From NCBI GenBank assembly GCA_964496705.1, contig CAZCBJ010000072.1, positions 1-17,117 on the forward strand: 17,117 nucleotides of DNA. The letters run 5' to 3'. How positions within the stretch are numbered: the first letter of the stretch is position 1; every line of letters begins with the position of its first letter. A model generated the notes under the pieces. It had not been told where the DNA came from and did not search any database. It saw only the letters and a list, made by a program, of their open reading frames with translations. This stretch comes from CAZCBJ01 sp964496705 (GTDB lineage Bacteria > Chloroflexota > Anaerolineae > Anaerolineales > Anaerolineaceae). Below are positions 6,214 to 14,386 of this stretch, one piece after another. A program made the position numbers and the translations under genes.

Positions 6214-7501
6214 TCAGACCGGCTTTTCCCTCCTCCGAAATACCAGCGGCAGCAGCGGCAGCACCAGCAGGTTCACCCCGGCCAGGGCGGCGAAGGTCCA
6301 GCCATAGCCGATGCGGTCAGCCAGCGCGCCGCCCAGCCCCAGCCCAACCGCCTGCCCGATGTTGGTGAAAGCCATCAGGATCGAGAACATCGAGGCGGCG
6401 ATGCGCGTGTCGGTGTAGTGCATGCACAGCGCGAAGATGATCGTCTGGTAAGTGCCGTAAGCCAGCCCGAACAAGGCCACGATGGCCCAGGCCAGCCCCA
6501 GGCTGAGCGCATTGGCCAGGCCCAGCACGCCCAAGGATGCCGCCGCCGCGCCGATCAACGCCGCGTGTGGCCGCCCCAGCCGGTCAATCAACAGCCCACC
6601 CAGCGCCCCGCCCGCCACCACCCCCAGCCCCCACAGCGTGGTCAAAAAGCCCGCCGTGCTCAGATCGATCCCCAGCTTTTGCTGCAGGGATGGGTTGACC
6701 AACTGGTTGGCGCCGACGATCACCAGGAAGGAAACCAAACCCACCGCCGAGAGCGCGATAATGCGGCGCTGTTTGAAGGCGGCAAAAGCGCCCCACTCGA
6801 AGCGCTGTCCAGCCGGGCGCTCGGCCTCGCGCGCGCGNNNNNNNNNNNNNNNNNNNNNNNNNNNNNNNNNNNNNNNNNNNNNNNNNNNNNNNNNNNNNNN
6901 NNNNNNNNNNNNNNNNNNNNNNNNNNNNNNNNNNNNNNNNNNNNNNNNNNNNNNNNNNNNNNNCGGCCAGCAGCCAGAACACCGCCGTCCACGAGACGTT
7001 CTGCGCCAGCAGCCCCACCACCGAGGCGGTGATCACCACCCCCACCGCGCGCCCGCCGACCATGAAGCCCTGGATGGTGCCCTGTTCCTCGGGCGGGGTG
7101 GTGTCCAGCGCCAGGCCGTCGGTGCAGGTGTCGTACAGCGCCATGCCCATCTGCAGGGTGAAGGCCAGCGCAACGAAGGCCCAGTAATTCTTGCCCGGGT
7201 CGATCCACGGCACCGCCACCAGGCAGGCGGTCTGGATCAGCAGACCGAGCACGATGTACGGCTTGCGGTAGCCCAGGTTGAACAACCTGGTGCGGTCGCT
7301 GAGGATGCCCAGGAAGATCTTGATCACAAAGGGGATCATCGCAATCAGCGAAAAGATGCCCACATTGGTCATGGTCAATCCGCGCGAGAGCAGGTAGAGA
7401 GCGTTGAGCGCGGTGAAATAGCTCAACACCGTGCCCTGGGTGAAATAGAGCAGGCCAAACATGCTGTAGCGCTGCCAGCGGGGTTGGATTGCGGTTTGCA
7501 T
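6214..7501 (-). CDS. MFS transporter, BT1/AmpG-like (interrupted by a scaffold gap)
   Basis: A hydrophobic multi-span carrier of the inner membrane. The N-terminal part (7501 to 6964, 179 residues) shows the first membrane spans and the cytoplasmic loop motif GILSDRTRLFNLGYRKPY (residues 65-82), which resembles the BT1 folate/biopterin and AmpG branches of the major facilitator superfamily. After the N run, the C-terminal part (6837 to 6214, about 207 residues) continues with the second-half loop motif GGLLIDRLGRP and the last spans, ending RRREKPV. The two parts are in different frames relative to the 126-base gap, so the gap size is inexact; this is not evidence of a pseudogene. With about 40 residues in the gap, total length would be near 430, normal for the family. 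The ATG abuts the phosphatase stop (TAAATG), with GGAGG eight bases upstream. Substrate unknown; the operon suggests a sugar or other catabolic substrate. Confidence 0.85.
6838..6963. other. Assembly gap (126 N) inside the transporter gene
   Basis: A run of unknown bases. The reading frame of the transporter before and after it does not match for a 126-base gap, so the true length differs from the stated one. Confidence 0.98.
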
Positions 7502-9721
7502 TTATAGAACCTCCATCACGAGTAAGGTCATGTCGTCGGCCTGTTCGGCGCCGGCCTGGAAGCGCGCAAGCTCATCGAAAGCCGCCTGGCAAATTTCCTG
7601 CGGGTGCAGCGCGGCGAATTGCTGGAACAGCGCCAACAGCGCCTCGCGTTGGTAGGCTGTCCCGGCCGGACAGCGCAAATCGGACAGCCCGTCGGTGTAC
7701 AGCACCAGCCGGTCGCCGGGCAGCAGATCCAGGCTCTCCTGGCTGAGGTGCAGCTCCTCCTCTTCCATGAAGCCCAGCACGGTGCCCTGCCCACTCAACT
7801 CCTGCAGGTGACCGCCGCGCAGCAGCAGCGGGCGGTCGTGCCCGGCGCGGGTGTAGGTCAGCCGCCGCGCCCGCATGTCCACCACGCCGTAGAACACGGT
7901 GACGAACATGCTCGGCTCGCCCAGCTCGAGCAGCAGGCGGTTGACGTTGTGCAGCGCGGCGCGCGGCGAAAGCTCGCGGCGCGCCTCGGCCAGCAGCAGG
8001 CTGCGCGAGAGGGCCATGTAGATCGCCGCCGGCATGCCCTTATCTGAAACATCGGCAATCACCAACCCAAAATGATCCTCATCCAGGCGAAAGGCGTCAT
8101 AGAAATCGCCGCCCACCTGGCGGGCGGGCTGGTTGGTCGCGGCGAAGCGGTAGCCCGCCACCGGCGGGAAGGTGCGCGGCAGCACGCTCTGCTGCAGTTG
8201 CCGCGCCAGCTCCAGTTCGCGCTGCATGCGTTCCTTCTGCACCAGCTCGGCCTGGGCTGCTTCCAACTGGACGATCTTGGCGCGCAGCTCCTCGATCAGT
8301 TCCACCCGCTGCAGCGCCACCGCCGCCTGGTTGGCGAAGGTTTGCAGCAGGGCGATCTCGCCGGGCAGGAAGTGCAGCTTGCCGCTGGCGTTGACTACCA
8401 TCAACCCCACCGCCCGCCCCTCGGCCACCAGCGGCACCGCCAGGCCGATGCGCCGCTGGCTGCGCAGATCCTCCGGCGGCCAGTTTTCGATCCCCGGCGG
8501 CAGGCGGTTGAAATTCACCGGCACCCGCCCGGTGACCGCCAGCGGCGCCAGGCGCGAATCGAACTGGCGGCGCACCAGGCTCTTGTCCCAGCCGCCCACC
8601 GCCAGCACTTCCATCTTGTTTTCAGGGCGATAAAAATAGAGTATGGCGCGGTTGGCGCCGCACAGCTCGCGCGCGTGGCGGCAGATCTGCTGCGCCAGGT
8701 CGTCGGTCCGGCTGCTGGCGATCAGCGTCTGGCCGATCTCCTCCAGTGAAAAGAGCGCGCCGGTGCGCTGCTGCAAGACGCGGTTGGCTGATTCCAATTC
8801 AAGCAGCTTGCGCTGCAGCGAGGCATTGCTGGTGGTCAGCGCATCTTCGTTGGCGGTCATCAGGGTGTAGGCGGCGCGCAGGCGGTTGAGCTCGTACTCG
8901 CACACGTCCTCCAGCGGCAAGTCGCCCAGCCCGGCCAGTTCCAGCAGGTATTCCCGCGCCGGCAGCCGGCTGGTTTGCCCGCTGAGCTGAGCGCCGGGGT
9001 CGTAATGAAAGAGGTCGAACACCGCGGCGTCGCCCTGGCGCCCGCTGCCCTCGCAAGCCGCGCAGCCCGCGGATTGATAATACGTGCGGGACGGGTCAAA
9101 GCCCGGGCACAGGCTTTGCAGCCGCGCCGCCAGTCCCGGCTCGGCCAGCGCCGGGTGCTTGCATGCCGGGCAGAGCGTGGGCTGGCGCTGGACGCCCAGC
9201 ACCCACGACAAATGGCGCAGATGGCCGGCCGGCACGTCCAGGTCGTTCAACTGGCGCACCAGCTCGTGCCCGTGAAAGATGGTGTCCATCTGGGTCAGGA
9301 TGCGCACCCCGGTCTGGGCGGCTTCAAAGGTGGGCAGCAGCGAGTCGAGGCTCAGCTCGTCCACCACCAGCAGGTCGGGGTGGGTGCCCATCACCTGGGC
9401 GATGCGGCTGGCGTAGGTGTGCGGGACTTCCACCAGCCTGGGATCCACGCGGCGGCGCAGCTCGCGCGGCGGCGGCAGGCTGCTCTTGTCGCGCGCCACG
9501 ATCACCGCGCGCATCGCGCGGTTGCGCAGCAGCAGCTCGGCCAGCAAGGTGCGAAAGATGGTCGCGCGCCCGCTGGGCAAAAAGCGTTGAAAGGCGGCCG
9601 GTCCTGCCAGAGGGCGCGCATCCAGCCCGGCGACGATCATCAGGCCGCGCGGATGGTCGAGCATCTCCTGGATGCACACATCCAGGCGCGGCAGATGGTG
9701 AAAGTCCTTGAAACTCAGCAT
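7502..9721 (-). CDS. GspE/PilB-like ATPase-domain + GAF + SpoIIE (PP2C) phosphatase fusion
   Basis: A 739-residue cytoplasmic protein with an unusual architecture. Residues about 20-245 match the C-terminal half of type II secretion/type IV pilus ATPases: Walker B-like HPDLLVVDEL (114-123), AAQTG, VRQL, then a zinc tetracysteine motif CPAC (184-187) and CAAC (220-223) followed by EGSGRQGDAAVFDLF. The Walker A lysine is gone (PSGRAT at 49-54), so ATP hydrolysis is doubtful. Residues 320-470 form a GAF sensor, 475-510 a probable coiled-coil linker, and 510-739 a SpoIIE/PP2C phosphatase with its metal ligands: GGDFYD (537-542), ADVSDKG (556-562), YTDG (675-678) and QADDMT. It probably dephosphorylates an unseen anti-sigma antagonist. 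The start at 9721 overlaps the Nudix stop by 7 bp. The frame stays open to 10741, but that stretch overlaps two convincing genes and translates to low-complexity arginine-rich sequence. Confidence 0.9.
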   Translation of the reverse strand: MLSFKDFHHLPRLDVCIQEMLDHPRGLMIVAGLDARPLAGPAAFQRFLPSGRATIFRTLLAELLLRNRAMRAVIVARDKSSLPPPRELRRRVDPRLVEVPHTYASRIAQVMGTHPDLLVVDELSLDSLLPTFEAAQTGVRILTQMDTIFHGHELVRQLNDLDVPAGHLRHLSWVLGVQRQPTLCPACKHPALAEPGLAARLQSLCPGFDPSRTYYQSAGCAACEGSGRQGDAAVFDLFHYDPGAQLSGQTSRLPAREYLLELAGLGDLPLEDVCEYELNRLRAAYTLMTANEDALTTSNASLQRKLLELESANRVLQQRTGALFSLEEIGQTLIASSRTDDLAQQICRHARELCGANRAILYFYRPENKMEVLAVGGWDKSLVRRQFDSRLAPLAVTGRVPVNFNRLPPGIENWPPEDLRSQRRIGLAVPLVAEGRAVGLMVVNASGKLHFLPGEIALLQTFANQAAVALQRVELIEELRAKIVQLEAAQAELVQKERMQRELELARQLQQSVLPRTFPPVAGYRFAATNQPARQVGGDFYDAFRLDEDHFGLVIADVSDKGMPAAIYMALSRSLLLAEARRELSPRAALHNVNRLLLELGEPSMFVTVFYGVVDMRARRLTYTRAGHDRPLLLRGGHLQELSGQGTVLGFMEEEELHLSQESLDLLPGDRLVLYTDGLSDLRCPAGTAYQREALLALFQQFAALHPQEICQAAFDELARFQAGAEQADDMTLLVMEVL

Positions 9722-10284
9722 GGCAGCGCGCGCAGCGCCAGTGCGATGCAGGCCGCCCAGGCGAGCACTTTGAACCGGCCCTGCTCCAGCGCCTGTTCCA
9801 GTTCCTGGCGGCTGAGCAGCAGCAAGCGCTGCTCTTCCAGGTCGTGTTCGCTCAGGTCGCTCACCAGCCTCGCGCCGCGCGCCAGGTAGAGGTGGCCGGT
9901 TGCCACCCCGCGGTTTGGATCCACGCGAAAAACGCCCAGCGGGGTCCACTCGTCCGCCGCGTAGCCGGTCTCCTCCAGCAGCTCGCGCCGCGCTGCGGCG
10001 GCGGGATCTTCGCCGTGCTCGATATACCCGCCCACCGGCGCGTAGGAGGTGCCTTCCAGGCCGTATTTGACCTGCTCGAAACACAGGAAGCGCCCCTCCG
10101 CGGTCAGCGCCAGCACGTTGACCCAGTCCGGGGTGATCACCCACGGCCACTCGCTGATGATCTGCCCATCGGGCAGTTCCACCGTGTGATCCTCCACTTT
10201 CAGCCACCAGCCGTAATCCAGCACGGTGCGCCGCGAGCGGGTTTTCCAGGGTTGCATGCGTGTTTCTTTGCGTTTTGCGGTCAT
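9715..10284 (-). CDS. Nudix hydrolase (ADP-ribose pyrophosphatase-like)
   Basis: A 189-residue Nudix protein. The full box GX5EX7REUXEEXGU is present at residues 86-108 (Gly86, Glu92, Arg100-Glu101, Glu104-Glu105, Gly107), so it should hydrolyse a nucleoside diphosphate linked to another group with Mg2+. The N-terminal beta strands (VEDHTVELPDG and WVNVLALTAEGRFLCFEQVKYG) and the length resemble ADP-ribose or nucleotide-sugar pyrophosphatases. The start at 10284 shares one base with the stop of the GH31 gene (TGATG). An alternative ATG ten codons later (10257) has no better ribosome site. The stop overlaps the phosphatase start by 7 bp, so the three products are likely made together. A nucleotide-sugar substrate would fit the neighbouring glycosidase, but that is inference. 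Confidence 0.9.
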   Translation of the reverse strand: MTAKRKETRMQPWKTRSRRTVLDYGWWLKVEDHTVELPDGQIISEWPWVITPDWVNVLALTAEGRFLCFEQVKYGLEGTSYAPVGGYIEHGEDPAAAARRELLEETGYAADEWTPLGVFRVDPNRGVATGHLYLARGARLVSDLSEHDLEEQRLLLLSRQELEQALEQGRFKVLAWAACIALALRALPC

Positions 10285-12632
10285 CAGGAATTTTCCACCA
10301 GTTCAACCGGAATGGGCACCGGCCCAATTGTAACACGCGCCCCTTCAAAGCCGTGCAGCCGCAGGCGCGCGGCGGAATAGGGCCAGTCGAACAGGCCCTC
10401 GCTCTCCCAGGTGAAGGTGTAACCCGCGCCGTCCGGCGCCAGGCCAAAGCGCTCCGCCCGCCATGCGCCGAAGCCGTCGCCGGCGTCGCTGTACAGCGTT
10501 CCGCTGCCAGCTTCGCCGGGCAGCGGGCGGTAGGCGTGCAGCACCAGTGCGCCGTCTTCGGTGGTGGGCAGGATGCTCCCCGCCCGCACCAGCAGCGGCA
10601 GGCGCTCCAGCGGCGCGTCCACCTGGATCCACCCCGGCCCGCGGTGCAGCCGCTGGCTTTCCCATTCATACCATCCGCCGGGGGGCAGGTGGATCGGGCG
10701 CTGGCGCGCGCCCTCTTCCACCACCGGCGCCACCAGCACATCGCCGCCCAGCAGGAAAGCGTCGTCCACCTCCCACAGCTCGCGCTGCGCCGGCGCAGCC
10801 CAGAACAGCGGGCGCACCAGCGGACTGCCGTCCTGGCTGGCCTGCCAGGCCAGCGTGTACAGATAGGGCATCATGCGGTAGCGGAACTGCAATTGAGCGC
10901 GTGCCGCGTCCAGAACCTGGGGTCCGAACTCCCACGGCTCACGACGCGGCAGGAAGAAGATGCAGTGGGTGCGGAAGAAGGGCAGGCAGGAGGAAAGCTG
11001 GAACCAGCGCAGGTACAGCTCGGCGCCGGGCGCGCCGCTGAAACCGCCAATGTCGGGCCCGGCATAGGGCATGCCCGACAGCCCCAGCCCTAGCACACAG
11101 GCCACTGTCTGGCGCAGCACCGCCCAGGACGACTGGATGTCGCCCGTCCAGCACCAGGCGTGGCGCTGCATGCCCACCCAGCCGGAGCGCGAGAGGATGA
11201 AAGGCCGCCGCTCGGGGCGCAGCTTGCGCAGGCCCTCGTAGCCGGCGCGGTTCATCAGCAACCCAAAGACATTGTGCACCTCGCGGTGGTCGCCGCCGCG
11301 CCCATCCTGATCGTGCTGCACGCACAGCGGGAAAGTCATCTCGCCCCAGGCGGTGAAAGAGGCTGGCTCGTTCATGTCGTGCCAGAAGCCGTCAATGCCG
11401 TGTTTCAAGGCGCGGGCATACTGCGCCCCCCACCACTCGCGGACACGCTGCTGGCTGAAATCCGGAAAGCTGGCCCAGCCCGGCCAGACCACCCCGCGAA
11501 AGATGCTGCCGTCCGGCAGGCGCGAATAGACATCCTCCTTCAGGCCCTCATTGTAGAGGTCGAAGCCCTTGTCCACCTTGATCCCTGGATTGGTGCTGGC
11601 CACCAGGTGCACATCCTGCCCGGCCAGCTCGCGCGAAAACTCGGCCAGGGTTGGGTAGCGCGCCTCGTCCGGGGTCAGCGTGCGGTAGCCGCGCATGTGG
11701 TCGCAGTCCAGCACCAGCACGCTGAGCGGCAGGTTGTGCTGTTGGAAGCCCGCCCACACGCGGCGCATCTCAGCTTCCGTGCGGTAGCCCCACTGGGATT
11801 GCTGGTAACCCAGCGCCCAGCGCGGCGGCAGCGCCGCGCGCCCCACCAGCGCGGTGAACTGCGCCAGCGCCGCCGCCGGTTCGCCCACGATCAGGTAGCA
11901 GCGCGCCGGGCCGCCCTCGAAGCGGATTTCGGCGCGCTCGTGCAGGCTGATCCGCCCGTCGAAGGTGTTATCGTAAAAGACGAGGCAGCCGGCATCCTCA
12001 TCCAGGCTGTAATACACCGGCATGCCGATGTAGAGCGGGTCGGCGCCCGGGCCGTAATTGCCGCCGGCATCCAGATTCCAGAAACGGTAGCTGCCCCCGC
12101 GCAGATTCAGCCGCGCCGAGCGCTCACCCAGACCGTAGATGCAGGTGGTCGAGGATAGCTGGGCCTGCTGCAGCCAGCCGCGCTCGAAGCGCTGCAGCGG
12201 CTCTTCCAGCCGGAATGGCTTGCCCGCCGGGGTCAGGTAGCGCAGTGTGCCGTCGGCGGCAAATTGAATCTCCAGCGCGCTGCTCCTCAGACGCCAGCCT
12301 TTTTCAATCGGCATGAGGCTGGTTTCCACCGCCGACCAATCGGCTTGCGCCACCGCGTAGGAAGGCTGCATCGTCGCGCCGTCCCAAGCCATAAAGACCA
12401 TCTCAGGGGTCAGGAACTGCGCGCTCAGCTCGGCGCTCTCGTAGCGCAGGTGCGCGCCGCTGGGGCGCGCCTCGGCCGAGACCAGCCGCCCCACCAGCCG
12501 CGCCACGCGGTGCGGCGGGGCGGAGAAGGACGCGTCCAGGCGCTGTTTGTTGCGCGTGTTTTGCAGCGCGCGGAACACGTTGCCCAGCCCGATCATGCGG
12601 ATGCCCTGAAGTGACTTTTCGATACTATTCAT
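10284..12632 (-). CDS. Glycoside hydrolase family 31 (alpha-glucosidase/alpha-xylosidase type)
   Basis: A 782-residue retaining alpha-glycosidase. The catalytic nucleophile is Asp419 in GFWHDMNEP (the GH31 signature WxDMNE), and the general acid/base is Asp498 in CWTGD. Further signatures are the N-terminal beta domain with IYGLGERS (165-172), LALGY-type RWALGYQQSQWGY (271-283), LDCDHM (308-313), RSGWVGMQRHAW (482-493) and the substrate loop MPYAGPDIGGF (521-531). A C-terminal beta domain (LLGGDVLVAPV, then GDGFGAW) completes the usual layout and length. No signal peptide is seen, so it works in the cytosol on imported oligosaccharides. The ATG at 12632 follows the URO-D stop by 4 bp with GAGAAG just before it; a further 48 upstream codons overlap that gene and look non-coding. 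Alpha-glucosidase versus xylosidase cannot be decided from motifs alone. Confidence 0.93.
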   Translation of the reverse strand: MNSIEKSLQGIRMIGLGNVFRALQNTRNKQRLDASFSAPPHRVARLVGRLVSAEARPSGAHLRYESAELSAQFLTPEMVFMAWDGATMQPSYAVAQADWSAVETSLMPIEKGWRLRSSALEIQFAADGTLRYLTPAGKPFRLEEPLQRFERGWLQQAQLSSTTCIYGLGERSARLNLRGGSYRFWNLDAGGNYGPGADPLYIGMPVYYSLDEDAGCLVFYDNTFDGRISLHERAEIRFEGGPARCYLIVGEPAAALAQFTALVGRAALPPRWALGYQQSQWGYRTEAEMRRVWAGFQQHNLPLSVLVLDCDHMRGYRTLTPDEARYPTLAEFSRELAGQDVHLVASTNPGIKVDKGFDLYNEGLKEDVYSRLPDGSIFRGVVWPGWASFPDFSQQRVREWWGAQYARALKHGIDGFWHDMNEPASFTAWGEMTFPLCVQHDQDGRGGDHREVHNVFGLLMNRAGYEGLRKLRPERRPFILSRSGWVGMQRHAWCWTGDIQSSWAVLRQTVACVLGLGLSGMPYAGPDIGGFSGAPGAELYLRWFQLSSCLPFFRTHCIFFLPRREPWEFGPQVLDAARAQLQFRYRMMPYLYTLAWQASQDGSPLVRPLFWAAPAQRELWEVDDAFLLGGDVLVAPVVEEGARQRPIHLPPGGWYEWESQRLHRGPGWIQVDAPLERLPLLVRAGSILPTTEDGALVLHAYRPLPGEAGSGTLYSDAGDGFGAWRAERFGLAPDGAGYTFTWESEGLFDWPYSAARLRLHGFEGARVTIGPVPIPVELVENS

Positions 12633-12636
12633 CTTC

Positions 12637-13842
12637 TCAACCGCCCCGGCCCGTGATCTCTCGGATCCTCTTGCGCATCTGCGCGCCGAAGGTGAGCTGG
12701 CGCAGGATGCTGGTGCTCTGGGTGGGCTTGCGCCCCAGCGACATCTCGAACTCGGCGGCGTGCATGTTCTCCTCACCCGGCACGACCATCAAAGCCAGCC
12801 CGCGGTTGCTGCGGCGCAGGCGCAGAATGTGCTCGGCGAAATCGTAGGTGTTGTTCAATTGGGTCACGATCGACACCGAGCTGAGGTGCGGAATCAACAC
12901 CGTCTGCCCGCCGAAGGCATGATCCAGCGCCTCGTAGCGCGTCTCGGTTGCGCCGAAGTTGATCCCGCGCAGCCCGCGCACCTTCTTGAGCGCCGGAATC
13001 TGGTGCTCGAAGTTGCCGCAAGAATGGATCACCACCCCGCCGAACTCCTCCGACAGTCGGTTGACATACGGCAAGCTGAACTCCTCGTATTGCTTTGGCC
13101 CAATCACCGCCAGCACATCTTCCGAGATGGCGATGCCCTTGCCGTCGGGCAGGTAGACCGGCGGGAAATGGGCTGGGACGAAGTGCTTGACCGCCGCGCG
13201 CAGTTCCTTGACGAAGCGGATGATCACCTCGGTGACCATGCGCATCAGGTGGTGCACCTCGTCGGGGTGCTCGCGCATCGCCACCAGGAAATCGGTCGAG
13301 TTCCACACCAGGTAGGCGGTGTCCATCGGCCCTTGCAGGTCGGTCATGGCGATGGGATAGGCGGAGTGGGTTTGCTCCTCGAAGTAGCGCGCAAATTCCA
13401 GCACATCGGCCAACTGTCCGGCGTGCGGCGCGGGCGGCTCCAGCTCGTAGACGCGCGTGGCTGGCTCGCCGGGTTGGATCACCGGGTGGCACATCGGGTA
13501 CTGGTTGGGCGGGAACTCCACCCGCGCGCCGAAGGCCGAGGCGAACACACCGATGCCCAGTTGCGGCTGCAGGCGCAGGATATAATCGTCTTTGTAGAAC
13601 AGGCGCTGGATGGTGCCGTAATAATCCAGGAACTTGAGCGATTCGCGCAATTGCACCTCTTTGTTTGAAAACAGGTCACTCACCGGAAGCTGTTTACCCA
13701 GCCGGTCGCGCGCCACCGCCAGCACCGGGTCGGCGGGCACAAACCACAGCGGGCGCGGCAGGTCTTCCAGCGCCCACAGCGCCTGCCAGCGCGCGACGCG
13801 CGCCTCCTGCGTGTTTTCTTTCCACATATTGGTGATGGTCAT
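12637..13842 (-). CDS. Uroporphyrinogen decarboxylase (URO-D) superfamily protein, non-haem type
   Basis: A 401-residue TIM-barrel protein of the URO-D/MtaA superfamily. Visible family elements are TDLQGPMDTAYLVW (167-180), LPDGKGIAISED (231-242) near the active-site cleft, GPKQYEEFSLPYV (248-260), VVIHSCGNFEHQIP (270-283) and GINFGATET (293-301). True HemE has a different N-terminus and lies with haem genes, which are absent here. The HSCG motif (His273, Cys275) instead recalls the zinc ligands of MtaA/CmuA-type methyl-corrinoid methyltransferases, so a methyl or demethylation role is possible. No corrinoid-protein gene is visible nearby, so the reaction is unknown. The ATG at 13842 follows the PNPOx-type gene by 12 bp with GGGAGG five bases upstream. 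Confidence 0.85.
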   Translation of the reverse strand: MTITNMWKENTQEARVARWQALWALEDLPRPLWFVPADPVLAVARDRLGKQLPVSDLFSNKEVQLRESLKFLDYYGTIQRLFYKDDYILRLQPQLGIGVFASAFGARVEFPPNQYPMCHPVIQPGEPATRVYELEPPAPHAGQLADVLEFARYFEEQTHSAYPIAMTDLQGPMDTAYLVWNSTDFLVAMREHPDEVHHLMRMVTEVIIRFVKELRAAVKHFVPAHFPPVYLPDGKGIAISEDVLAVIGPKQYEEFSLPYVNRLSEEFGGVVIHSCGNFEHQIPALKKVRGLRGINFGATETRYEALDHAFGGQTVLIPHLSSVSIVTQLNNTYDFAEHILRLRRSNRGLALMVVPGEENMHAAEFEMSLGRKPTQSTSILRQLTFGAQMRKRIREITGRGG

Positions 13843-13854
13843 TTGTCCCTCCCA

Positions 13855-14373
13855 CTAACCAGAAACGAGCATCCAGCGGGTGGTATCGTCGGGAAAGCGC
13901 GTCCAGGCGAAAGCCAACCGGGGGGTGAAAACGAACAGCCCGCCCGCGTCCCACGAGTCCGGCGCGGGGGTATAGCCGAACGGCGCATACTTGGCGCAGT
14001 AAGCCTGCGAGATGCGCAGCGCCAGCTCAGGCGGCGGGGCTGCACTGAGGATGTGCGCCTCGCCCTCCAAGATCACCGCCTGGTCGCCGTCTTCCAGGTG
14101 CACGGCTGCCTTCGGGTTGGCGGCGATATCCCGCCCGCGGCGCGTCTGCGGGCTGCCGTCGCAGTACAGTTTTCCGTCCACCCACACCCCCCACACCGGC
14201 GTGGCGTGCGGCTGCCCGTCCAGCCGCGCGGTGCAGACCCAGTAATTCTTGGCCGCGCGCATGCGCTGCTCCACGTGGCTCCACGGCAGCAAACCCTCGT
14301 CGCCCGGCGGGGTGCCGTAGCCTTCGGGGAAATGCGGGCGCGACGCGCGGGGTCGAGATGGCTGGTCGGACAT
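13855..14373 (-). CDS. Pyridoxamine 5'-phosphate oxidase-family (split-barrel) flavoprotein
   Basis: A 172-residue split-barrel protein of the PNPOx-like family, which binds FMN or F420 and reduces or oxidises small molecules. Supporting stretches are NYWVCTARLDGQPHATPVW (43-61), the beta hairpin GVWVDGKLYCDGS (62-74), the phosphate-binding-like QTRRGRDIAANPKAAVHLE (76-94) and ILEGEAHIL (101-109). The true biosynthetic PdxH is longer, so this is better called family-level. The frame is open 22 codons further upstream, but the ATG at 14373 has AGGAGGA (14378-14384) four bases before it, and the upstream extension would overlap the amidohydrolase gene. It sits 13 bp after the amidohydrolase and 12 bp before the URO-D gene, so it is probably a redox partner step in the same pathway. 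Confidence 0.87.
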   Translation of the reverse strand: MSDQPSRPRASRPHFPEGYGTPPGDEGLLPWSHVEQRMRAAKNYWVCTARLDGQPHATPVWGVWVDGKLYCDGSPQTRRGRDIAANPKAAVHLEDGDQAVILEGEAHILSAAPPPELALRISQAYCAKYAPFGYTPAPDSWDAGGLFVFTPRLAFAWTRFPDDTTRWMLVSG

Positions 14374-14386
14374 GGATTCCTCCTGG

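Noticed and set aside
9722..10741. In-frame upstream extension of the phosphatase fusion (340 more residues)
   Set aside because: It overlaps the Nudix and GH31 genes, both with intact catalytic motifs, and translates into low-complexity Arg/Ala/Gly-rich sequence with no domain.
13579..13586. TATAAT on the plus strand inside the URO-D gene
   Set aside because: It lies inside coding sequence and points at no plus-strand gene.
11160..13668. Long plus-strand frames opposite GH31 and the URO-D gene
   Set aside because: Antisense shadows; the minus-strand proteins have conserved catalytic motifs throughout.
12637..13842. Haem biosynthesis enzyme HemE
   Set aside because: The N-terminus and HSCG motif differ from HemE, and no haem genes are nearby.
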